Shown: piece after piece, positions 33,261 through 44,690 of the stretch | Layout: each line of letters begins with the position of its first letter | Numbering within the stretch: position 1 is the first letter of the stretch | DNA from: Dermatophagoides farinae | Lineage: Eukaryota; Arthropoda; Arachnida; Sarcoptiformes; Pyroglyphidae | Reading direction: 5' to 3' | NCBI RefSeq assembly: GCF_024713945.1 | Contig: NC_134680.1 | Span: 6,507,501 to 6,571,500, forward strand | DNA: 64,000 nucleotides | The notes under the pieces: model-generated | Told to the model about the DNA's origin: nothing | Seen by the model: only the letters and a program-made list of their open reading frames with translations | Database searches by the model: none | Position numbers and translations under genes: made by a program

Positions 33261-34667
33261 ATGTGGCCATTTTTACATTCACAATCATTGATGATCACGA
33301 TGATTATTATTCTGTATCATCAATTGAATTTCATACAAACATTAGTACATTATGTTCGTAAAGATAATGGTCAAAATTATTCATATAATGATTTTAGCCA
33401 CCTTTCTGGCTGTGATGGTCCAGTATCGATGAAATTTTTTATCGATAAATTATTATCGATGGCCATTATTGATGATACATTGTATATTTATCAAATGGAT
33501 CATATTATCGGCATTTATCCGGGCATATCATGGCGTTTTTCGCCACAATTATCCGGTATCTATCTAATGGACGGTATTTATCATGATAATCACCGTTATT
33601 ATCCAACAATAGTTGATGAATGGCCATTGGATCGAATTGTTAATGAAATTTTTAATCCATTATTTAATGTTGATTCATTTGTGAAACTTGTTGAAGGTGA
33701 TTTGTCTGAATTCAATCAAATAGTTCCTACATTGTGGCCAAAAACAATAACGAGAATGCGCAATGATGTTAGAGTGACAATTACACGATCAGATCGATTG
33801 GATAATGATCAACAACAACAACAATTATCATCATTATCTATGAATCAATCTGGTTGGTTATATTTATCCAAATATTATACCGATGATTATATGATACATT
33901 TTTGGCTACGTAATAAACAGACCAATACTGGTTTCAAACATTATATGTATTATGAACATGAACATGAAGAATCAATCACTTTTGGTGAGCTACGTAGTCC
34001 TGATGATGAAAAATTCAATCTAATCACAATGAATATTGATGGTGAATTCTATGCACTGGTTATCGCATTGAACCCGTATGGCCAAAAAGGTGTCTATAAA
34101 GTACGAACATATCGTGGATCACCACGTCTGAACGAACCATATGGTGAAATTTGTCAGAAAAACAATCCGGATTCAGAAATTATTTATTTGAAATTAAATC
34201 TGGATAAACAATGTGAACATTTGACAGCAATGACATTGTTTGAAAATATTGAATTCGGTCTAACTATTAACGATGATCATATTTATTTTATTTCCATTGA
34301 TGCAGAAATTTTGTTTCGTGTAAACAAATCCATTCTGGCCGCCGTCGAGATGGCCGAAACGGCATTTGTGATTGAAAGATTGGAATTTTTACGATTTTTC
34401 CTATGCTTTTGGCCCACACGTTGGCCATTGCCGGGACTATCATTACAATCAATCGAAATGGTAAACGATAGTTTTGTACCGAAATTTTGGCTCCGTCAAC
34501 ATTTCGCCAAGATCGATAATATCATAGTCATATTGATCATAATAAAATTTATGGCCATCTCATTATATATGTTGTATGTTTGCGGTGTACGATTGCCTGA
34601 AGAACTGCTGTTGTCAACATTATCGACAAGATCATTTGAATGGATCACCACCACCGCACATCATTAA
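33261..34667 (+). CDS. Diverged, isolated member D of the cysteine-ectodomain membrane-protein family
   Basis: Single-exon gene of 468 residues; the first ATG is at 33,261, followed by a signal peptide (LMITMIIILYHQLNFIQTLV). It aligns block by block with array members A-C: AIIDDTLYIYQMDHIIGIYP with their SI-DDYLYQF--CSVIIYPP; NLITMNIDGEFY with IMINN-DG; EICQKN; KQCEHLTAMTLFENIEFGL with NPC-TWR-T-LL-I; DDHIYFISIDAEIL with G-LYLISKQK-QVL; and LEFLRFFLCFW with SL-DFI-C. A transmembrane helix is at about 420-443, but the tail is short (about 25 residues) and not basic. Two of the six family cysteines, those of CSVIIYPP and the following FC block, are both absent. Located about 29 kb from the array in repeat-rich DNA. 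Function unknown. AATAAA at 34,732. Confidence 0.85.
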   Translation: MWPFLHSQSLMITMIIILYHQLNFIQTLVHYVRKDNGQNYSYNDFSHLSGCDGPVSMKFFIDKLLSMAIIDDTLYIYQMDHIIGIYPGISWRFSPQLSGIYLMDGIYHDNHRYYPTIVDEWPLDRIVNEIFNPLFNVDSFVKLVEGDLSEFNQIVPTLWPKTITRMRNDVRVTITRSDRLDNDQQQQQLSSLSMNQSGWLYLSKYYTDDYMIHFWLRNKQTNTGFKHYMYYEHEHEESITFGELRSPDDEKFNLITMNIDGEFYALVIALNPYGQKGVYKVRTYRGSPRLNEPYGEICQKNNPDSEIIYLKLNLDKQCEHLTAMTLFENIEFGLTINDDHIYFISIDAEILFRVNKSILAAVEMAETAFVIERLEFLRFFLCFWPTRWPLPGLSLQSIEMVNDSFVPKFWLRQHFAKIDNIIVILIIIKFMAISLYMLYVCGVRLPEELLLSTLSTRSFEWITTTAHH

Positions 34668-36231
34668 CACTTTTGTGTGTGTGTGTGTGTGTGTATATAC
34701 TTGCTAATAATTGGGAATTTTTTTCTTAAAAAATAAAATTTTTTCAACAACCAAATTCTGTCGATAAAACACTGGATAAATGTCAACATTTTTTTTTCTT
34801 AATGATGATATTATCTTGTCATTCATTCATTTTACTATTAGCTATTTTGTCAATAATTTGGGTCTTGATTTTTCTTTTTCTTCTTCTTTATTTTTGTTTT
34901 TGGCCTTTAGTTTGATCTGTAAAAAAAAAACACACAAACATTCATGTATGTCATGTTGATGATGTCTTCCGGATAGACAACAACAACAACAACAGCAACG
35001 GCAAACACTTAGTTTAATTAGAATGCTGTTGATGCTGATGATTCTGTGTGTGTGTATGTGAACAGAATCAGGAAACTTGTCTTGAATAGCATAGAATCAA
35101 AATCAATGAGAAAAAAAATGTCAGCAAATTCTGTGTGTGTGTGTGTTTTTTATTATTATCATTCTCGTTCGTTGTCATCGTTTTCTTAGATATTCTTCTT
35201 CATGGGATGATCCATTCATTCGTTCATTCATTCATTTTCATCATTCTTTTTTTCGATCATGATTCATAATACATAATTCTTGCTGACACATTACACACGA
35301 ACAATGAATGTATTTTTGGTCGGTCATTTCTAAAATTCTTATAATCTGAATGTTGATTTTTCTTTGATATGATGATGATGAATTTTTTTTTCATGTTTGT
35401 TTGCATTCATACACACCATGTGGTTGTGCAAAATGTGGAATTTATTTCTCCATTTTGTTGTTGTTGTTGTTGTTGTTGTTATTGTCACATTGACAACAAC
35501 AACAACAAATAAAATGAAAGCAATGAATAACTCTGTGACTGTATAATGTACTGTATATTTAAAAAACAGTCATATCAAGAATATGTGACTGAATCATCAT
35601 CATCATAATAATCAAAGACCAAGCAGAATAAAACCAAAAAAAAAAAAAAAAAAAATTCTAACATCATTTTGACACGCAAACCTCATTTCAATGTCAGAAA
35701 TATAAAAAAAACAATGAATTTTTGTTTTAAAAAACAAACACACACAACAGCGCCCTCTTTGACTCAAGAATATTCTCTAGTTTTTCAGTTTTTGTTGTTG
35801 TTGTTGTTGTTGATAACAGATTGACAACATTATTTTAAATTGAATTAAATTTAATTTAAATCAAATAAAAAAAAATTTATTTTTTTTTGACAATTTCAAT
35901 CAATGTGAAAATTATTTCAACAACAGCAATCACGGAAATGGAAATTTTTTTTTCTCACTTCATTCAATTCACAAATCTCGATCGACAATGTTCCAATGAA
36001 TTTTGTCGCTCGGTTTTCTGTTCTTGTTGTTGTTGTTGTTGATCAACTTACCTGAGCATACATGGTACATTATGGAATCCAGAGGGAATTTTTTTTCCGT
36101 TTGACAAATTCCATGTTTTTTTTCTCTGTTTTTTTCCCAACTACTACCTGATAATGATGTTGAACATTCCTTGAATTTTTTTTTCTTTTCGTAATGAATT
36201 TAACGTTTTTTTTTCTTCTCTCTTTTTTAGG
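34668..36231. other. Intergenic/intronic DNA upstream of the 36.6-kb exon
   Basis: A+T-rich, with (TTG)n (35,457-35,480; 35,795-35,812; 36,025-36,041), (CAA)n and (TG)n tracts. It ends in a polypyrimidine tract and AG (TTCTCTCTTTTTTAG, to 36,231), which looks like an acceptor for the exon that starts at 36,232. GAGGGCGC-type sequence on the - strand at 35,748-35,757 resembles a CTCF core. No coding region was found. Confidence 0.5.
34732..34737 (+). terminator. Polyadenylation signal of membrane-protein gene D
   Basis: AATAAA 65 bp after the TAA, beyond a (GT)n tract in the 3' UTR. Confidence 0.5.
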
Positions 36232-36606
36232 ATTAATTCAACATCTGTATATTCATGTTGTGAATCGTGAAAACATTCCTATGAATGGGCCCATTGAATG
36301 AATTTGGCTGAATGAAATCATCGTGATGGTTGTATGAAAAACCAAACGATCCATCGATCGATTGTTTGATCGATATTTGTGCATCGATTTTTTTTCTGAA
36401 TTGGATTCCACTGTGATAATTCAAACGGAAAAAGATTGATGGCCACCAACAAATTTTTTTTATGTACCAAAATTCTTGGTATGATGAAGCGAAGAAAAAA
36501 AAATTCAAAAATCATACGACAATCATTCACCATCATCATCATCATTAATCGATCATGAATTGAATGAATCAATTTGAATATATTAAAAAAAAATGAAAAG
36601 TGAAAT
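36232..36606 (+). promoter_or_regulatory. 5' UTR part of the 36.6-kb exon, with several upstream ATGs
   Basis: Begins after a good acceptor (TTTTTTAG) and runs 375 bp to the ATG at 36,607. It contains several short upstream reading frames (for example the ATG in CCTATGAATGGG near 36,282), which would reduce or regulate translation of the main frame. An in-frame TGA at 36,601-36,603, one codon before the flanking AAT, fixes the main start at 36,607. Confidence 0.45.
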
Positions 36607-38393
36607 ATGAATGAAGAAAAATCATTGAAACAACAACAACAACAACAACAGCATCAGCAACCAACAAATAATGATGATCAGAAATGGAAACGACATCAAT
36701 TTAAGAATTTGAGACAAAAAAATAATCCCAATCAATCAATGATAATGATTGATATGACAGGAAATATTGAAAATCTAGATGAACCGGATGATGATACAAA
36801 TGAAATAACATCCATATTGACAACCGCTACGACCACTGCCAAAATGATGATGTTACAACAACAACAGCAACAACATCAACAACAGCCACAATTGATATCC
36901 GATTCAACAACATTAGAATCAACTTCCGATGTTAATTTTGGCGCCACATCACCAATACCAACATCAACGGCAACAACACAGCAACGATTATATAATAATC
37001 GTTTACAACAACATCCACCACCACCATTACGATTGAAAAAAATGTCACCAACATTTCAAATGTATTCCAGTGGTACAGCCATTAGACGTACATTTTCCAT
37101 ACATTATGATCAAATGATTGATCCATCAATTAATAATAGTGGTGGTAGTGGTAGTGGTAGTTATTCCACAACAACAAGTGGGAGTGGTGGTGGTGGTGTT
37201 AATGATTGTAGTTCAATTGATGAATTTATTTCATCACCAGATTTATTATCATCATCATCATCGTCAGCTGCTGCTGCTGCTGCTGCCACCACATTATCAT
37301 TACCAAATGTAAATAATAGTGGTGATTATCGTAATCAAAAATCATCGACAATAATCAAATGTCCATCATTACCAAATTCACCATTACCAAAATCATTTAC
37401 ATTGAAAATGGCAACAAATACTACTACGACTACGACTACAACGTCAACGTCAACAACCACAACTACGACTGGTAAACAACGTCGTTATCGTCTTACAAAA
37501 CGTCGTACAATGCCTGGTCGATCAAATTCAGTACCATTTCGTCCGGAAATTGAACAAAATATTAAAAATGTTGATGATGGAGATGATGATGATTCACATT
37601 GTTCACAGACAACAACAACAACATCATCAATGAATGCAACAACAACATCGCCATCCACGCCAAGATCAATTGATACACCTGGATCGGCAACAAGTACCGG
37701 TAGTAGTACATCATCGAATACAAGTTTACGAAAATTCACATATGGATCAATGGAAACAACATCATTTTTTCATAAACGTTTCAATCAAACAATCAGTTTT
37801 CTGCAACGACAAAATAGTTCAGAAGAAGCAATTAACGAACAACAACAACATCGGCTACAATCATCACCATCACCATCACCGACAGCAGCAGCGTCAACAA
37901 CAACGACAACAACAACAACAACAACAAATATATTACGTTCACCATTACGATCAAATCGTTTTCTACAATTTTCACATCATAAATCCAATTCATTACCGGC
38001 AAATGATCCAACAACTACGACTACTACTTCTGCTATTACCACTACGATTGCTACAACCACAGCGATTTCCGATTTACAGCAACATCAACAACAATCAATG
38101 ATGATGGCAAATTTATCTAAAACAAATTCCACTGAAAATGTTCTGATTAAACAACGTACAATTGATTGTTCATCATTATCATCACAAATAACAAAGAATG
38201 ATGATGATGATGAATTAATGACGGTGGGAAAATCAGCAACAACAACAACAACAACAATGAGTTTAAATGTACCAAACATAATAATTATCGATAATGATGA
38301 TGATAATGATCAATTTGGTCTTGGTAATCTTGGTGTTTGTGATAATTTGTATGATGTTGGATCCAAAACATCATCGATCATCGTCGGTATTCG
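36607..38393 (+). CDS. Long low-complexity coding exon, Ser/Thr/Gln-rich, unknown protein (partial: 3' exons elsewhere)
   Basis: Encodes about 595 residues from the ATG at 36,607 to a consensus donor (CG followed by GTAAGT, 38,394). I do not recognise the protein. It has polyQ, polyT, polyA and Gly/Ser stretches and short non-repetitive islands: MSPTFQMYSSGTAIRRTFSI, CPSLPNSPLPKSFTLKM, RYRLTKRRTMPGRSNSVPF, SLRKFTYGSMETTSFFHKRF, NRFLQFSHHKSNSLP. RSNSVP fits the RSxSxP 14-3-3 mode I pattern and KSNSLP is close to it. A soluble, disordered, phospho-regulated N-terminal region is likely. The exon leaves two bases of a split codon, the same phase as the exons at 51,090 and 58,618, so it may be an alternative 5' exon of the kinase locus downstream. 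It may instead join a candidate terminal exon at 42,069. Confidence 0.75.
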
Positions 38394-39298
38394 GTAAGTG
38401 GTTCAAACAATTTTTTTTTTGAAGAATTTCATATTCCAAAACAAAAAAAAAACACTAAATTCCTCATGAAATTCGATATATCGATTATCACGATTGTTTT
38501 TGATTGACAATATCAAATTCGTGATGAGTTAGGGAATTTTTTCTCTCATTTCTAAACATCATACACTTTTTCCTCCCCATTCACTTCCCCCACACCATAT
38601 TTGATTTGTTTGTTTTCATCGTAACATCTTGTTCTCTTGTTTTCTTGTTGTTGTTGTATTGTCAATCGATTTATCGATTTTTATGAATAATATGAACAAC
38701 AACAAACAACAAACAGTCATAAATAAATGTTTGTAACACCCAAATATTTGAACAAAGCAAAGTCATCACTTTTTTTTTACAACAACAGAAACAAAAGCCG
38801 CAAGCCAAAATGTCACTCTATCTATGGATGATGATCATTGATACAACTTTAGTAGCAATCTGCAAAAAAAAAAAAAAAATTAACACCAGACTTTCAGCTC
38901 TGAAAATTTTAAACTTTTTTTTTCGTCCACTACAGTTTCGTAACACTGTTATTGCTATATATATACAGTGGAAATAGATAAGAGATTGTTGAACTCTTTT
39001 TCAATGACCAAATGAGCAAGCAAATAAAATGAAAATGGAAAAAAAAATAATAGAAACTTTGGTCAATCCAGATGGCCAGCGATTTTTTTCCATTTTAAAT
39101 TTTTAACATTTTCACGCATAGATTGTAAAGTTTCTGCGTGTGTGTGTGTGTATTCTGTGTGTTTTTATCGAGAAACACAAAAAAAACCAATTTCATTTTT
39201 GACGTTTTTATCTCCATTCCCATTTCCATTTCCATTTCATTGATGGACGGAAAAAAACTTTACTTTTAAATTTTTTTTGGAACGAAAATTCTGTGATT

Positions 39299-39329
<31 letters not shown>

Positions 39330-41673
39330 CACCATAACACTTTTTTTGTGTACTATTTTGTTGAATTCCCAATTGAATTGGATAATAATGATGACGTTAA
39401 GAAAACATTTTAACTTCTTGTCGTTGTTTGTTGTTGTTGTTGTTGTTGTTGATTCTTAATTCTTGATTCTAGACGCACACACACACACACATTCGAATTG
39501 ATTCGATCTTCATATTTATTTATTCAATTTTTTTCATTCATTCATTTATTCAATCAATCAATCAATTGTTCATTGATTGATTCTATTTATAGAATTATTA
39601 TTATTTTTTTGTTTGAATATTCTTGTTTTGACTATTTTGACTTGTCTAACCATTCTAATCTAACTGGTTATTCAATGGAAAATGTTTTTTTTTTTTTTTT
39701 TTTTTTTTGCTATATTTTTCATGAATATAAATTCTGTGTTGGAATTTTTTCAAGTTTTGATTATCATTGTGTTATCTCCCATGTGTGTTTGTGGCTATTG
39801 AAATGGATCCACATCGAATGACGTAATCTGTAACAACGTAAAGGATGAACAACAAAAAAAAGACGAGTAAAAAAAATAAAACTTTCAATCAACAAATAAA
39901 AACGATGATGATGATGCTTGAATTCTGAATTCGTTTCGTTTCGTTTTGTTTTTTTGATTGTTTTTTTGTTTGTTTGTTTGTTTGTTTGATTGCTTTTGGC
40001 CTTTTTTTTCTTCATTGATGTTCCATCGAAACGATGATGTATGTTCATTGGTGATTCGGATAATTTTATTCATTTTCGTTTTTGTTTTTACTCTCAATCG
40101 AAAATGAAATCGTAAGATTGAATCGATTATTACTGGGAAAAAAATATTTAATTAATTCAAAAAAAAAGGCGTGGTAGTGAAACAAAAAAGAATGCTGATC
40201 ATGATTGTAATGGTATTTTGAGTTGAAAATTAATATTCCCCGATATATATATTGATGACAGAGGCTGCAACGCCCACGAACCGAATGGTACATTCAAATT
40301 ATTCAATTAATTTGGACGTTGATGAAATTCTGCAAGAATACAGTGTACATACACGTACATTGCAAATGAATGTGACTGTAATTTGTAGTGGGGAAAAAAA
40401 AGTAAATAATGCACAAATTTTTCCAACAAAAAATAAAAATAAAAAATTCTGATTCTGATAATCAACGGTGGAAAAAAAATCATTCTTTGATTTCTCCTTC
40501 TCTTCCACTTCTTGTTTTTTTTTTTATTTTTTTTCACTTTGCATTTGATTATCGTCTCTGTATATATATATTGAAATTTTTCTACCGGTATAACAAAGTG
40601 TCGTCGATCGGTAGTCGTTCCAATATTAATGATAATGATGATGATGATGATGATAATAGTGCTAGTTGGTTGCCATGAAAATATGGTGCACTAGAACCAA
40701 AATGAGAGAGAGAGAAAAAGATAGAGAAAATGAAAGAAAAAAAAACAGGAACCAAACGGCGCCAAAGAGAAAAAAAAATCTTATTGAATTCATTCATTTC
40801 TTCAACGGGACATAGATAGCGTCGTCATCAATCAATAATTTTTTTTTCTTGCCCATTCTTTTGTACTTGGGTTCATTTATTTTTTTTCGAGTAAACTTTT
40901 TCCACTTCTTTTTTTTCCTAGCCAACAACAAAATAAAAAAAAACGGTAATTTTTCTTGCGACCAAGAAAAAAAGAAAACCTCTGCATTGAAATGTCGATA
41001 CATGATATGATTCTTTTCGTCTGATGATGATCATCAAGATCATCATCATCATCATCATTGTGTTCCACAAAAGATTCTTTCTTTTGTATTCAATTTTCTC
41101 CATTTATTTTTGTATTTCAAATTTGAAAAAAATTACATTTTCCACTCCCTCTCCCTCTCCCTGTCTCATTCACTTTTTTTTCGATTTATTCCCATAGTGA
41201 GATGTGAAAAAAAAAATTCTGTTTCTGTTGTCGATGTTGTTGTTGTTGTTTTTATTGCTGCTGCTGCTGCTGTTATTATTATTATTATCGTGACTTTGTG
41301 AATGGTGGAAAATCTCAAATTTTTTTTTCTATTTTCATTATTTTTTTGTTGAAAAAGATAAAAAAAAATTACATTTTCCTGCCATTGTTATTTTGCGCGT
41401 GTGTGTGTGTGTGTCTGTTAGTGCGAGAGAGATAGATAGAGAACACACACACACACACACTCATTTCATTTCCGTAACAAATTTGAAACATTTTTTTTCA
41501 CATTGAATTGAATGAAAAAAAAATTCTTTACATGAAATAATGATAATCATCATCAACATCATTCATTGAGTGTGTAAAAGAGAGAATGAGAGAGCAAGCA
41601 CATAAAGAATTTTGAAATTCAATGAATGAATGAAAAATGAAAATAAAATTTCGATTCTGGTTCTTTTGAACAT

Positions 41674-41700
41674 CCACACACACACACACACACACACACA
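41674..41700. repeat. (CA)n microsatellite
   Basis: About 27 bp of CA dinucleotides. Confidence 0.85.
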
Positions 41701-42068
41701 GGGGGTGGAAAAAAATTCACATGACGTGATTATCATAAATCGGAAATTATTAATAAGTTAGAATGTGGCGTTTCCATTGTTTTTTTTTCTCTTTTTTTGG
41801 AAATTTAAATTTAAAAAATTCATTCTTCTACAAATTCTGTGCATAGATTCTTTTTTGGAATAACGAAGAAAAAACAGATGAAGATTATCATTATTTATCG
41901 GTGGAAAATTCATCGATAATTGTGATTAGACACGTAATTGATTTTTCTCCTTTTTTTCCTTTTTTTTTGTTTTGTTTTCTCACGTTTCCATGTGATGACT
42001 ATCAATCATGTTGAATCGATTCGATTCATTTAATTCAATTGTTCATTTGATCTTTTTGTTCTCAACAG

Positions 42069-42213
42069 TGATCATGATGATGATGATGATGATGATTACA
42101 ATCTCAATCAAGCACAGAACAAGAGAAATCACTTGATGTTATCGGATCGAAAAACAATTGATAGAAAAAAAAAAGAAATCCATGAACAACAAAAAACAAC
42201 AATCACGAATTAA
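42069..42213 (+). other. Candidate terminal exon for the 36.6-kb gene
   Basis: A polypyrimidine tract and acceptor (TTTTTGTTCTCAACAG) precede a frame open for 48 codons in the phase delivered by the 38,393 donor. It starts with an Asp run and includes YNLNQAQNKRNHLMLSDRKT before TAA at 42,211-42,213. AATAAA signals follow at 42,354 and 42,361. If used, the protein would be 643 residues. A (GAT)n start and A-rich content make chance openness plausible. Confidence 0.35.
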
Positions 42214-44523
42214 TCGATTCTTATTATAATTAGAATGTGAATCATCATCATTATCAAGTATGTCACGATTTAGATCACATTAGATTAGATTAAATAGATT
42301 CTTTGATTCATTTATATACACACACACAAAAAAAAACTTATAGATCAAAAACTAATAAAGAATAAATTGGAAAAAAATATTTAGACAAAGTCTCTGCAAA
42401 ATCAACGTAAAAATGTCCATATATAAATTTCCAATTGTTTTATCATGATGATTACATCACATTAGTCATGTGATAAGCCTCCAAGAACTATTCAATGAAT
42501 GAATGAATGAATGAAAAAGAATAAAAGAAAGCGAATATAATATTCTAGCTTTATTCTGGAACCTCTCTCTCTCTCTTTTCGATAATATTCAATTGATGGA
42601 TTAATGTTGAATTGAATGTTAGAGAGATGAAAATGTTCATTCATATCAATTCGTTTTCATTCTTTTTTTTTTTTTTTTTATTCGTTATAACAAACAGAAT
42701 AGTAGATATTCGGATGGCTTTAGTATTCATAAAGAATTTATTTGTTTTTTATTCCATTCTGCTCTCTCTCTCTCTCTCTCTATCTCTTTGGCTGCTTGTG
42801 TTTTTTCGTTCAAATTTTTTTTTATCTCATTCTTTTTTTTCTGTGCCCATTATGCATCATTTATTTATAAGTGAAAAAAAAAATTTTTTTCCAAATTCAA
42901 TTTCTAATCCAACGGTCCATCGGAGTATATGGGGAATTTCGTTTTTTTTTCTTGGTTGTCGTATTATTGATTTTTGAATTTTCAATGAACTAAAAGCAAA
43001 AACAAAAACAAAAAACGATTTGTTGACAAAAAGTTTCCAATTTCAATTTGTTGTTGTTGTTGTTGTTGCGAAATATCATCATCATCATCATCATTTCAAA
43101 CCAAAATAATCGCCCACACACACACACATTATAAGTGTGTTTTTTTCAACCAAAGCCACCAATCTCCACACTTTTCCTGTTACTTGATGTTGTTTTTTTT
43201 TTTGATTTTTTGATTTTTATGTATACACATAAAATACTTTGTATTTAGCATTTCTATTGATCAAATAAATTCAATCAGCCACAGTTTTTTTTTCACACAA
43301 TACAGAATTTCAAACGCTCGCCCACACACACACACACACAATAATCATCATCAATAAACGATTCTGATGACATTTTCATTCTTGAATTGATTCTGTTCAC
43401 TGCCATTTGAATGCAAAAAATAATTCATGAATTCCATAAACTATTTCAATTTATATTGGGGTGTGAATATAGTTTTGCCTATGGTGAACAACAAAATGGT
43501 GAAAAAAAAAACAAATCTGAAGCAGTAAAAATCTGATCAATTGAATTGCTGAATTTGAAAAGGAAAAAAAATCGATCCAACAAAAAATGGATTCATCCTG
43601 ATTCTTGTTTATGTACTGATGATGATGATATACGCCTTGAAATGACAATAACAGACTGCAAACTAATAATAATCGAATATTGAGCAACGACAAAAATTGA
43701 ATTGAATTGAATTGAATTCTGATTTAGTCGAGGAATATAAGCCGAAAAAAAAGTCTTGTTGATGTAGTTGCCATCATCATTATTATGACGAAACCGTTCT
43801 GGTCGAAATAGAAATACATCGAAATTGAATCGATAGTGAAGAAATATACAAAAAAAACACAACGACAACAACAGTAAAACCAAAATCCGATTAGGTTCAT
43901 TTGTTCGTTCGTTTGTTCGTTTGTTTTTTTTAGGTTAGCCAATTTTCGTTTTTCCGTTTATTATTATTATTATTATTTCACGATTGATTCTTGATTCTTG
44001 ACAAGTTTTTCTTTTCGCTCTCTTGCTCTTTCTTTCTTCGTTTAGATACGAATAATTAACTTGGATCCAATTTTCTCTTCTTGTTACAGCCAACATTTAT
44101 GGCAAAAAAAAAACAAATTTATTTTTCCATTTTGTAAATTGATTCGATAGAAATGTTTTTTCATCTCTTTGGCATTAAATTAATGACAATTAATTTGAAT
44201 CAATTTATTCGACATTTTGGATCCAAATTAAATTTGCATAACATAATTTTTTTTTTGTTTCTACTTTTGAAACAATTGAATTTAAATGGAATTTTTTTTC
44301 GTTCGTTCGTTCATTCGTTTGTTTGTTATTGTAACCTGAATTCATTCTATAGGATTTCTGGTGTTTTGTTTTGTTTTTTTTTTTTTTTTTTTTTTTTTTT
44401 TTGTTGCTATTGAAAATATCCGCTGCTCCTGAAGCTAAATTCGGATTTTAATTATTATTATATTATTTCAATGCAGATTTTGTGAATTTTGAATAGGAAA
44501 AAAAATTACAATAGAATTATTCT

Positions 44524-44690
44524 CGACATCTGGTGGTGAAATTTAGAAATTATTAAACTACATTCTGTGAAGAATATATAAAGAATTTGTTCAGAAAAAA
44601 AATATTTCTGTAACACGCACTTGTAACGACATCTATTGGAGAAATATATTTTTAAATGTTTTTTCTCGACACGAGATGGCGATATTGGTT
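44524..44690. promoter_or_regulatory. Cluster of three CTCF-like motifs
   Basis: Within 167 bp lie CGACATCTGGTGG (44,524), CGACATCTATTGGAG (44,627) and CACGAGATGGCGATA (44,670). Read on the appropriate strand each fits the CTCF core CCA-(C/A)-(C/T/G)-AGATG(G/T)CG. The first two are on the - strand and the third is on the + strand. The sequence around them is free of microsatellites, unlike its surroundings. Binding is inference. Confidence 0.35.
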
